This document shows positions 1-9,059 of a stretch of DNA of 12,274 bases, piece by piece; the first letter of the stretch is position 1, and each line of letters begins with the position of its first letter. The notes below the pieces were generated by a model. The model had not been told where the DNA came from and searched no databases. It saw only the letters and a list, made by a program, of their open reading frames with translations. Source of the DNA: Monoraphidium neglectum (taxonomy: Eukaryota; Chlorophyta; Chlorophyceae; Sphaeropleales; Selenastraceae); the NCBI RefSeq assembly GCF_000611645.1, contig NW_014012969.1, positions 10,792-23,065 on the forward strand. The letters are read 5' to 3'. The position numbers and the translations under genes are program-made.

Positions 1-447
1 GATGAAGGCATCACCAGCAGCAGCGGGCGCTTGGCCGAGGATTTGGAGGGGTTGGAAGTGGGCGGCAGCGGCGGCGGCGGAGGTAAACGCAAAGGCAAGG
101 GCGCGAAAGCCGCCAAGGCTGCGGCGGCCAACGGCGCCAAGCCGCCGCCCGCCGCGCGCGCCGGTGGCAGCAGCGCAGGAGCAGCGGCGGCGGCGGCGGT
201 GGACGGCGCCGACAGCGGCAGCGGCGGGGAAGGGGAGGGGGAGGGCTGGGATGGCGACCACGGTGACCCTCGCGTGCGCCGCGCGGCCGCCAAGGGCGAC
301 AAGCGGCGCTCGCGGGCGGCCAAGAAGGCGCAGGCCGAGGCGGAGGCGGCCGGCCTCGCGTGCCAGGTGTGCGGGGCCGCGTTTGGCAGCCGGTCAAAGC
401 TGTTCAAGCACATCCAAGAGGAGGGGCATGCGGCACTGAAAAAGTAG
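1..447 (+). CDS. C-terminal part of a C2H2 zinc-finger protein, probably DNAJC21/Jjj1-like (5' partial)
   Basis: The frame beginning at base 1 is open from the window edge to a TAG stop at 445-447 (148 residues), so this is the last exon or its 3' part. It starts with a short acidic stretch, then a long low-complexity Gly/Ala/Lys region, then a basic segment rich in KRRSRAAKK-like patterns. It ends in a zinc finger of form C-x2-C-x12-H-x5-H (CQVC ... FKHIQEEGH). A basic and acidic linker followed by one terminal U1/JAZ-type finger with the FxSRxKLFxHI pattern is what DNAJC21/Jjj1 co-chaperones carry. Those act with Hsp70 in cytoplasmic maturation of pre-60S ribosomal subunits. The J domain and first zinc finger would lie upstream of the window, so the family is inferred. 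Another single-finger RNA-binding protein is possible. Confidence 0.6.
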   Translation, partial: DEGITSSSGRLAEDLEGLEVGGSGGGGGKRKGKGAKAAKAAAANGAKPPPAARAGGSSAGAAAAAAVDGADSGSGGEGEGEGWDGDHGDPRVRRAAAKGDKRRSRAAKKAQAEAEAAGLACQVCGAAFGSRSKLFKHIQEEGHAALKK

Positions 448-673
448 CTGCATTCCAAGCGTAGTAGCTTTCCAAAGCAACGCGCTGCCCGTTTTCTGAT
501 TGTTTGCCCCAAGCGTTGACAAGTGCGTTTGACTCGCTGCGCACCCCCGACACATGCTGGCCAGGGCAGCGAGCGCCGCGCCGCGCAGGGGCCTGGCGCC
601 AGTGCGCCTCTGGTCCCGTGCAATGCTGCATGCCGCGCTGTCACAAGTCATTCAGTAGCCCCAGGACTCTGGG

Positions 674-678
674 TGTAA
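674..678 (+). promoter_or_regulatory. Candidate TGTAA polyadenylation signal of the zinc-finger gene
   Basis: TGTAA is the usual polyadenylation signal of chlorophyte nuclear mRNAs. This is the first plus-strand copy after the stop at 447, which implies a 3' UTR of roughly 240-250 nt. Confidence 0.5.
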
Positions 679-1009
679 TCGTCGGAGAAAAAACAAACCT
701 GAACGCTTCCAAAAAAACGGTGCTGTTGGCTTTCATGGACTGGTTGCCAACCCAGCATGCGTGTTCGGAGCAGGGGCTATGTGCTAAGGAGTTCATCAAA
801 AGGGGCAGGAGCGCTGCCGTGCGCAGGAGCTGGGGGCAGGCGCCGCTGTCGGCGGATGGTCCTGGCGGACCCGGGCCAGCAGGGGCTGGACGGTCTTTGG
901 ATTGGGGCCGGGGTTTGCCTGATTTGATGGCTGGCTGCATGATGCGTCACTGCTCGCAAGCCGGGGCAATTAGCGTTGCCCAAATTTGCACCCTGGTGCT
1001 CATAAACCC

Positions 1010-1014
1010 TTACA
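1010..1014 (-). promoter_or_regulatory. Candidate TGTAA polyadenylation signal of the amino acid permease gene
   Basis: Read on the minus strand this is TGTAAG. It is the only minus-strand TGTAA I find between the permease stop (1618) and the end of the zinc-finger gene. The implied 3' UTR is about 600 nt, which is long but within the range seen in green algae. Confidence 0.4.
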
Positions 1015-1617
1015 CACTCAGGTTTCCAAAAGCGCACACTCAAGAAGTTGCCGACTTGACGTGAGGAGCATGTGTGAAAGCTGCAATGTTGAGGACCAAT
1101 TGCCAATGATTCCCACCATGGAAGGCTGTTGTCTGCTGCAACACTCCATAAATACAGCAAGACAAAGCCATCGGGGCTCAGACGCACACCCTTTGCGACG
1201 TTATGGTGTCAGCACCAGCTGCAGATACAGCAAGCAAGCCACCAGACAAGACATGAAGCAATCAAATGCAAAGATTTTGGATGGATAAGCACAAAAACGA
1301 CACGCATCAATGTGAAAGCTTCATGTGCTGGGAGGTGCGGACTACCCCTGTGGAAAAAGCTGGCCAACCTTCAACATGGATGCGACGAATGCAGCTAGCC
1401 ACCCTATCAGCACCCCATATCCACTCAGCTGCAGCCCCTGGCTTGTTCGCCCTGAATGCGCGTGCGATTGGGTTGCAGAAGTCACAGCAACGCTTCATGG
1501 CTTAGCCCCTCATGGGGAACCAGGGATCCTCTCGCTGCTGGCAATGCATGATGCAATCTAAGCATCATGACGAGTGACGGGTTTGTGCCACATGCTTGCC
1601 ACCGCAGGCTGCGGTTG

Positions 1618-2361
1618 TCAGGGTTTCTCAAACAGGGTGAAGGTCTTTGCAGACTCCACGATGCTCTCAATGGACCCCACTGTGGCCACCAGAGCTACGC
1701 CGCCCATGAGGCAGAACACGGCCCACATCAGCGCGCGGCGGGCTGGGGTGGTGGGCTTGACGCGCATGTACATGAGGATGGGGTAGGCCACTGCGCAAAG
1801 AGCGGAGGGGGGGCGAGGTGGGTGAGCACATGGCCAAGGAAGTGAAGGTGTGGTTGAGGGTCAAGGGGTTTCCGTGCGAATAGCGAGGCCGTGCGACGGG
1901 CGCTGGGCGGGGTTGAGCGCCTTTGCCCTTGCTTCCTGGTGTGCGCGGCAATTGTGCAAGCAGCTGTGTTGCCCTTTGTTCGTCATGACACAGGCTGGCC
2001 AAGATTGTGCAGCCCATCAATGTGCATACGCAGAACGCGCGGCCCCACGCACGCACCCGCTGTAGGAAAGAAGGTCACCGCTCCCACCAGCCCTGTTCGG
2101 GCAAGTTTTCAAAGGGTGGGTGATGGCCAGGGCGAAGATCAAGGCCCTGGGCTGAGATTCAAAGCCATGAAGCCTGCACATGACGGCATCTTGGACTTGC
2201 AGTGAGGGCCCTGGCCTGCCAGAATTCAATGCCATTAGTCTCGCCTCGATCCTGCCACTGTTGCGCGCCCAGCCACCATTCCCAATGCGCTCACACACCT
2301 GTGAACGCCCCAAAGAATGGCAGCAAGCAAGCCACAAACGTTGTCAGCACCACATACAAGG

Positions 2362-2448
<87 letters not shown>

Positions 2449-5400
2449 TGAGTGCGAGCGCGCGCAAACACAAATGCGGCGGTATCAGGTGCATATAAGG
2501 GTGTACGCGGTGACCACTAGTCTGTGAAGGCCGGCCAACATGAGGCCAGAAATGTAACATTACTTGCCAATCTCGACGGCACACCAAGTCCACTATCCGG
2601 GTAGCTGTGCAGCTGCAGCTTGCTAGCTGTGAGCGTTCAACGGTAGCACATATGTGTGTGCAGGGGCTGTGAGGGCCGACCTGTATCCCAGGCGGAGCAG
2701 GAACTCTGTTTGTCTGCTGCTGGTGAACTGCCATGATGGGAAGCAGGCCAGAAGGACGTCCTCGATGGACTGGAACACGGGCTGGGCGTAAACCTGGTAG
2801 GCTGACACCATGTGGATCAAAACCTGCGTTGCCATCCAACAGATTATTTTGTCGGTAGGGTTGCGTTGGATACTCAAGACAAAACGAGTTTGGTGTTTCC
2901 AAGACGGTTTTGAGCATGCTCAAAACCCTGCGAAGGGGTGAGGCTATCCCGGGGAGCCCTGAAACCTGCCCTTCGCCACCAGGAGTAGGGGCAGGGGGGG
3001 CGAGGATGGGGGAAGGACGCAGGCTGGCCTCCTGCTAGAAGGCCATGGCAGGTCATTGCAAGCAGCAGGCGCAACCTCCCCTGGACCCGCACCGCCAGCC
3101 CACCCGCCAGCTTAGCAGCAGCGGCATGCAGCAGCGCTACAGTCCAAAACTCAGTCCAGGATGTGATCTTCGCAACGCACCATGATGTTGGCGACCATGT
3201 TGACCCAGTCAGGAGAGTTCCGGAAGCCCTGGAGCGGGGGGGGGGGAAACACCAATGGGCGGCGCCCAGGTGCACACCATCGCACTCAAGCAAAGCTAGA
3301 TGTGAGTTGAAGTCAGAGAGCCGGCAGCAAGATGAGACCAGGCATGCAGGAACTGCGAGACCAGGGCATGCAACATGCCGGGCATGCGGGCCCTGCATGC
3401 GGCTGGGAGCTGCCACATTGCACAAGCATGTTTGGCCGCAACTGTGCGGGGTTGCGGTTGGGTCCGGGCGTACGAAAGAACAGCAGCACGGCGCAGCGGT
3501 ACATCCAGCTTTGAAAGTCAAAGCACGCGCACTGTTTTGATGCGTTGTGTATGTGTGGCGGCGCGCAGCAGGCGCTCGCACACCATCAGACAGGCCTTGA
3601 GTGGCAGATGCGCGGGCGCACGTCAACAACGGTAAATCATACAATATCCTGTGTCTGTACAGATATTAGAAGTGTGGGCGCACCAGCAGGACGTTGTCGG
3701 GGACGGCGTTGCCCAGGGCGAGGTACCCCAGGACGCTGATGAGCAGGTAGAAGAAAAACGTGGTGCCCAGCCTGGACGCGGTGTGCAAATGTCGAGGGTG
3801 CGGTGTGGCGTTCAAGCATCAGTAGTGCCATGCTCAACTTGGAAAGCCCATGGTGGATTGCCTGCCTGCCAGCCAGCCGCGCCCCCGCCGCGCTGCCTGC
3901 CTGCAGCCCATAGACAACCATCGCATCCAGAGGGGCGCTCAACCCCTACGGGTCACCACCCCACACAGCAGCAGCAAGTTGCGTGGGGCCCCGGCTCCCG
4001 CGTTTATGGCAGGAATGGAGGCCAGTGACAGCACACCGGCCAGGAGGGGAGCGATTGCAGACATGATGAACAATCATTCACTCAGATCCAGATCAACCAA
4101 GACGGGAGTGAGAGCGCACCCGAGCTGCACAGACTTCTTCATAGAGACCTCGGCCTTTGGCGGCTCCCTGAGGGTGTCCTCAACCTCCAGCAGCACGATG
4201 GCGGCCGAGTAGGCAAATCCGATGTTGCCTGGTTTGTTGATATCCATGATATGGGGTGGGATGGCACAAAGCCCACAATAGAAAGTGATGGATGGGCAGG
4301 AAAGCAGATTGGGTGAAGCACTGGCTTCACCAACGCCAACCTGCTTCCACGAGAGCACGCGTGGCAGAAGAGGCCTGGCAGGGCCCAGGAGACGCACACG
4401 GCGGCACAATTATTTTGTGACGGCAACGTGCTGCGGAGATGCCTTCCGCAAGCACACGCCTGCAAAACCGGTTGGTGGGAGCCACAACAACAATACAGCT
4501 GCCAAGTGGTAAGCAGCCGGCCAAGCATCCATGAGGTCGTTGAAACACAAGGTTGACGCATCCAGTCATTGGGTTCCCAATCCTGTCGCACACTAGAATC
4601 GCACCCAGGGAATTGAACACGCCGAACGTCTTCACGTCCGGCGCGTCCAGGCGGCCCGCCACGGTGCCCAGGCCGTTTGATGCCTGCAAACGACAGCGCA
4701 GATTGCAGCACGCGTGCGTGTGTATGCAGGGCTTTGTGAGATGGTGCAATCGCCAACTTGCACGCAGTCCGGCCGGCAGGACGTTAATTGCAATCCCTGC
4801 AGTAAAGCGTCGGTCATAGCAAAGTGTGCCTTCCAGCCCGTAAAGCACTTGCATGCGGAGCAGTTCCTTGGCCTAATGCACGTCCAACAGCATCAACAGC
4901 TGGAGGACAAATTTAGGGTCACCTGAGACCTATCAACAACGCGAGCGTGGCGGGTTTGACCAGCCCTTGCTCAAATTTTGACCGCTGGTAGACCATCGCA
5001 CCTGTGACGCGGCGAGCCCGACAGCGATTGAGCTGTACCCTATCGACATCAACGCCCCGAGAGCGCTGGCCCACCACGCGCTGAAGTATGCCAGATTGTG
5101 ATGCGAGCGAGTCCACGCGCACAGAGTGCAAGGAGGTTGTGTTGGTTGGGCAAGTAGGACAGTGCAGGAGTGGCAGGTTAGCGTCAGGCACATTCAGCCC
5201 CAGCCATTGCAGAACTTTGATGGTTGATTATCAGCATCAGGTGCGTTTAAAATTGAATCAAGGCACAGCGGACATACAGCAGGGTCCACAAAGAGCTCAG
5301 AAGCGATAAGATCGGGGGTTTAGAAGCTGGTGGGCCGGCGCAGCCGCTCCACGCACCTCTCAAGGCTGGGCAGCATGCTCATGAGCAGCTGCACGGCGCC

Positions 5401-7448
5401 AAAAATCAGTGTGTGCTGCCACTGGCCATCGAAGCAGGTGGTGCGCCCCGTCGTGTGGCAGGCCAGCCGCGCGATGTAGCGCAGGCTGTCCGCGGCTGCG
5501 ATTGTGTAGCCGATTGTTGTCAGCATCTGCAAGTTTGGGGTGGAGGAGGAGAAGAGTGCAGTGATGGTGTTGGCTGCTTGACTGCCTGAAAACTTCCCAA
5601 AGTTGCACACATGGCACGCGAAGGCACACGCTTCTACACCTAGCCTTGCAGTCCTGGGGAAAGGCGCGTGCTCAACGCAGCTGTGCACATCGGACAGCTC
5701 ATATTCAGGTGTACAGCTCGAATAAGGCACAGGCAGCCAGTCTCAACCAAACCCCATCCAACACACTGGAACCTCCCCAGCTGGCCAGGCTTTGCAAAGC
5801 GGCAATTGACCGCACACCATGTTCAAGTTTTGGCAGACTGACAGGATCGCCGAGTGAGTCGGGCCCTGCGCAGGTGGACGGAAGTGCGCACAATACAAGC
5901 GTGCTGACTCTGCGCGTCCAGCAGGCCGAGGCTCAAACATCGCAGCAAAACCAGAGGCCTGGCCGCTTGCTGTCGCTGTGGCGCTACGCGGGGAGCTGGT
6001 GCGCGGGGCACGCAGGGGCTGCTCTACAAACGCACACAAACGTGTCTACAAAAGCAAGGCGCCCCTGGCCGCGCGTCCCCCTGGGCATGGGTGTGGCCAC
6101 TCGGAGCTGCCTCTCCTGCTGAAAATGCGCCCGCAGCTTGCTGCATACAAGGCCGCTTGCGCTCTTTGCCGTGGGCCTGCTGACGTCGCCACATCTCGGC
6201 ATGCACGCAGCAACCGCCGCCATGACCTCCTCTTGTCAATGCATGCAATGCAAGATCAAGCCCACCATGATGTGGAGCACCGCCCACTTGTAGCGCGTGT
6301 GCCTGCATTCGCACGAACAAAAGGGGTGGGCGGGCAGAAGTAACGGGTTCAAAAGCAGCGTGCAACCGTCACAGGGCATTGTGAGAAGGCAGGTGGACTG
6401 CTGCTAATGCATCCGCTTGGCGTTCGGGCATCGACTCCAGTTTGGGGGTTCAAGTGTATCAGATATGCTACAACGCACAAGAACGGCGTGCCTCGCACTT
6501 GCCACCGCTCAGCACACCTTGCTTTGCCAGCAAAACGAGCACGCATGCTGCATCCACACCAGCCTATCTTGTGCTGCTGCCTGAGCCGCTGCTGCGCACC
6601 ATCACCTGCTAATTGATTCCTTTGCTCGCAGCCAGGCCGCTGGCTGGCACTAGCGCCCCCCCCCCCCCACACACACAAAAAGAGCCCCAGCAGCCAGCCC
6701 TGACGTAAACGTAATGGCAACACCTGTCGCTGCCTGCCGCCCACCTCTTTCCTTTCACGTGATAACAGTCAGTGAGCATGGTGCAGGCCCAAAGCGTGAT
6801 GACGTAAAACCCGACCAGGCAGGTGATGCCGGCCACCCAGCCCAGCCATGCGACCGCGTTGGGCAGGCCCAGCACGCCAGCGCCGATGATAGCAGTAATG
6901 AGGTGGCCAGCCGCGGTCAGCCACGAGCCTGGGTTTATTGGATGCGGAAACAATGCAAGTAAGGATAGTGTGCAAAAATCGTCATATCATGCATGCACTG
7001 ACGAGGTTCGATTACCGAGGGTGTGATGCAAGTAAGGACAGACTCATGCAAATCATCGACGTGGCTGGGGGAGATCGGGCGGGGGATGAACGCTGCGGAC
7101 GATGCCTGGCACTTGGCTGGGTGGCTCGGTGTCACCGCGTGGGCGTCACCGCAGAGCTGCTGCTTGCCATGATTAGGCACGGGCCACTTCAAGACAACAA
7201 CAGAGGAAGCTTATGGAGACGGGTGACTTTGTCGCATATCATACGCCCTCACTGTGGCCGGCGTGGTGCAGGGAGCCGAGGCTGGAGAGGCGGCGTGCGC
7301 CAGGGGCGTGGCTGCCGCTGCCGCTTCCCACCGCCGAGCGCGCCGCGCTCATAATGGAGGCGCGCCGCGCCGCAGGGACGTAGATGTCATCGGATCCCAA
7401 GACAAAGTCTCCGACATCGTCCTCAAGCTGACTGGCAACCTTTGCCAT
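1618..7448 (-). CDS. Amino acid permease, AAAP (Aa_trans) family, 14 exons, 484 aa
   Basis: Exons (high to low): 7448-7253, 6928-6745, 6302-6266, 5865-5818, 5526-5357, 5080-5002, 4683-4605, 4228-4120, 3771-3684, 3228-3181, 2823-2681, 2363-2299, 2092-2057, 1790-1618. All 13 introns are GT-AG and phases match at every junction; the sum is 1455 nt including TGA. A 65-residue Ser-rich cytosolic N-terminus precedes TM1, which has the hallmark LITAIIGAGVLGLP (about 75-88). Other family patterns follow in the right order: TIGYTIAAADSLR (about 159), FAYSAAIVLLEVEDTLREPP (about 269), TTFFFYLLISVLGYLALGN (about 304), HMVSAYQVYAQPVFQ (about 350) and YPILMYMRVK (about 430). Plant AAP-type members are plasma-membrane proton/amino-acid symporters of similar length; the substrate cannot be read here. 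The ATG at 7448 is the first in frame. Expected exons are all present and intact. Exact ends of the 36-48 nt exons rest on phase plus alignment to remembered family motifs. Confidence 0.9.
2365..2450. repeat. (TG)33 microsatellite plus (CGTG)5 tail at an intron acceptor
   Basis: On the plus strand, 2365-2430 is an uninterrupted TG repeat followed by five CGTG units. On the sense (minus) strand of the permease this reads (CACG)5-(CA)33-G. The last CA plus G is the AG acceptor of exon 12, whose first base is 2363. The repeat takes the place of a normal polypyrimidine tract. Confidence 0.95.
3229..3246 (-). promoter_or_regulatory. C11 polypyrimidine tract and acceptor of permease exon 10
   Basis: On the sense strand an uninterrupted run of 11 C (3246-3236) is followed by GCTCCAG. 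The AG (3230-3229) is the acceptor of the 48-nt exon 10. It is a G homopolymer on the plus strand and liable to length errors. Confidence 0.7.
3342..3400. repeat. Cluster of four GCATGC palindromes in permease intron 9
   Basis: GCATGC occurs at 3342-3347, 3366-3371, 3382-3387 and 3395-3400 within 59 bp. Nothing here is coding. The function, if any, is unknown. Confidence 0.8.
6656..6676. repeat. C13 homopolymer followed by (AC)4 in permease intron 2
   Basis: Thirteen consecutive C (6656-6668) run into a short AC repeat. It lies in the intron between exons 2 and 3 and is a simple low-complexity tract. Confidence 0.9.
6953..7041. repeat. Pair of 16-bp direct repeats in permease intron 1
   Basis: The unit ATGCAAGTAAGGAYAG occurs at 6953-6968 and 7026-7041, differing at one base (T/C), with starts 73 bp apart. 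Both lie in the first intron of the permease just upstream of exon 2. There is no sign of a mobile element around them. Confidence 0.7.
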
Positions 7449-7927
7449 CGCTGCTGCCGTGTGCTTCTTGCCACGGATGCAGCCCGGGACCGTGTGGCTT
7501 GCTGGCTGACAAGCTCTTGGCACAAAAGTTGGAGTAATAAAAGCATCGCACAGTGTCGTACCCTCATCTCAAGCGCAGGGGCCCGGTTCGTGTAAGAACG
7601 AACTCACACCGAATGTCCGAGCCAGTGACCAGCGTTTATTCAAGATAACCCCAAGAGATTTGATAAGAAAACGGATAATTGAAAGGGTAGCGTTGTAATA
7701 CAGCTCTGTGCTTCCAGCCACGTGCTACCAGGTGGTACAAACCGGGCTGCGCACTTCTGCGAGATCTGCTGCTGCTGACTGTGCGACTTGGGCACAAATA
7801 CAAGCTGCACACCAACGGGCATGACACAGCAGAAGTGTAGCACGTCTCTCCCCTCGACACCGTCCCGTTTCATCAAATCGCAATCGTATCAGAAGGGCTC
7901 GCACTGTGCACCCCCTCCCTCGCTCAC

Positions 7928-8114
7928 CTGTCCGCAACGGGAGCAGGCGCGGGGCGCTGTGACAGTGAGCGCAGTGGTGCAGCTTCTGTCTGCGCCTGTT
8001 TCATTTCAAGCCGCCGCAGCGCCCGGTGCGCGAGCAGGCCGGCGGTGCCGAGCGCAGTAAATGAAGGGAACCCTGGCAGGTCGCGCGACCTTGATGTTCC
8101 CACACCCATTTGCG
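7928..8114 (-). CDS. Candidate isolated exon of an unknown minus-strand gene (weak)
   Basis: The minus-strand frame is open across this segment (about 62 residues). It is bordered by a good acceptor (CTGTCTGCAG, AG at 8116-8115) and a strong donor (GACAG followed by GTGAGC at 7927). The peptide has a short semi-hydrophobic helix-like part ending HRALRRLEMK, then a Ser/Pro/Ala-rich tail. I do not recognise it. A downstream continuation is possible: acceptors near 7800 put the next base into a frame that stops at 7636-7638 beside an AATAAA-like run. No convincing upstream exon or start was found. It may be a lineage-specific gene, a relic exon or coincidence. Confidence 0.2.
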
Positions 8115-8750
8115 CTGCAGACAGTGCACTCAGTGTTGGTGGCTGCAGCGGTCCATCAGAATGGGCATGCACACTCCAATTGGAAGCACTGTAGCCGGAT
8201 GCCTGCAGGCCGCCGTGCACCCGCAGCCACTGCGAACCTGCGGTGCCGCCCCTAGCACGCAACCTCGTGCCCGGACGCCCGAGCGCAGTCTGGACAGCGT
8301 GCGCGCGTCCCGCTGGCACCAATGGTCATGCATAAGCACGTTTGCCATGGTGTGCACCGGCTAGGATTCGCAATTCCATCCAAAAAGGGCCGTAAGGCGG
8401 GCTCTGGCTGCCAATCCACTGCTGAGGCCGCCGCTGCGCGCGCCTGCGATCGGCTGCCATGTGCATGGCGGCACCGCCTATGTTGATGACTACATCCAGA
8501 TGCATATGTTTCAGGAACTTCATGATGGTCGAGATCAATACAGGGGCGCTTGTCAGGGGTGAGGGTGGGCGCTTTTTTGGGCGCGCCTAGGGCGTTGGTG
8601 CAAGCCAAGGTCAACGCAGAAGTGAAGAGAGGAGCCGGCCAGGCCAGATATGATAGTAAACATCATAACCAAGATTTCAAAGAGCGATCGGATCATCCGA
8701 CAGGTGCGCAGCGCGCAGCGGCACAGGCCTGCGGATCGTCACCAGTGACA

Positions 8751-8770
8751 CCCGACCGCCGAAGGTCGGG
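8751..8770. repeat. Perfect 7-bp inverted repeat (hairpin) in the divergent intergenic region
   Basis: CCCGACC and GGTCGGG flank a six-base loop (GCCGAA). It is GC-rich and could form a stable stem in DNA or RNA. It is not followed by a T-run and is not a bacterial-type terminator in this context. Confidence 0.6.
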
Positions 8771-9059
8771 CGTCCAGAGGCGCCGCTGGCGTCGTCATGA
8801 GATGAGTGCTGACAGGTCGAATATCACTCAGCGCCATCCTCATACGCGCAACTCCGCCCAAGCGTCTTGATGTGGAGCTGTGATCCCACAAGTCGCGTGT
8901 AATCCCATACTTTGAATGCTGCAATCAAAAATTTGCAAGATCAGTATACCTGCGTCAGCTTGCCGTCCAGCAACCGGCTGGCGTTGCGTGCGCTGCGTTG
9001 CCGCGCCTCCGCGCAACGGCACCACACACGCACCACAAGCTGCCGCCGCACGGAATTCC

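Larger units (their letters stand above)
448..1617. other. Convergent intergenic region / two 3' UTRs
   Basis: No frame here looks coding on either strand. The region holds the presumed 3' UTR of the zinc-finger gene on the left and that of the minus-strand transporter on the right. Between the two TGTAA signals (678 and 1010) I see nothing recognisable. Confidence 0.6.
7449..9059. other. Divergent intergenic region between the permease and the secreted-protein gene
   Basis: This 1.6 kb separates two genes transcribed away from each other, so it should contain both promoters. I see no clear TATA box near either start. TGTAA occurs on the plus strand near 7591, 7694 and 8898, but no convincing plus-strand gene precedes them. 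One minus-strand segment (7928-8114) has exon-like borders and is listed separately. The remaining open frames show no recognisable family and are probably chance frames in GC-rich DNA. Confidence 0.5.

Noticed and set aside
2..439. Alternative plus and minus frames over the first 440 bases
   Set aside because: They are shadows of the Gly/Ala-rich zinc-finger frame; only frame 1 ends in a valid zinc finger.
1567..1845. Plus-strand open frame over the last permease exon
   Set aside because: It is antisense to exon 14, whose minus-strand translation matches the end of the permease.
2180..2527. Open frames with long Cys-Val, Thr-His or Arg-Ala runs across the TG repeat
   Set aside because: These are translations of the dinucleotide repeat, not proteins.
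7000..7025. GGTTCGATTACC, resembling a tRNA T-arm
   Set aside because: The flanking bases do not form the 5-bp T stem and no anticodon arm or acceptor stem is present.
8326..8538. Minus-strand frame of 70 residues with a hydrophobic patch (LDVVINIGGA)
   Set aside because: No acceptable splice borders connect it to the 7928-8114 segment, the codon third-position bias is weak, and no family is recognisable.
8600..8700. Minus-strand hydrophobic stretch (RSLFEILVMMFTIISG) that could be a membrane segment
   Set aside because: The flanking introns it would need are about 100 nt with unsupported donors, and phases could not be made to agree.
8910..8951. Very short intron-like unit (GTATAC ... GATTGCAG) on the minus strand
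   Set aside because: At about 31 nt it is far shorter than any other intron here, and the frames on either side do not form a recognisable protein.
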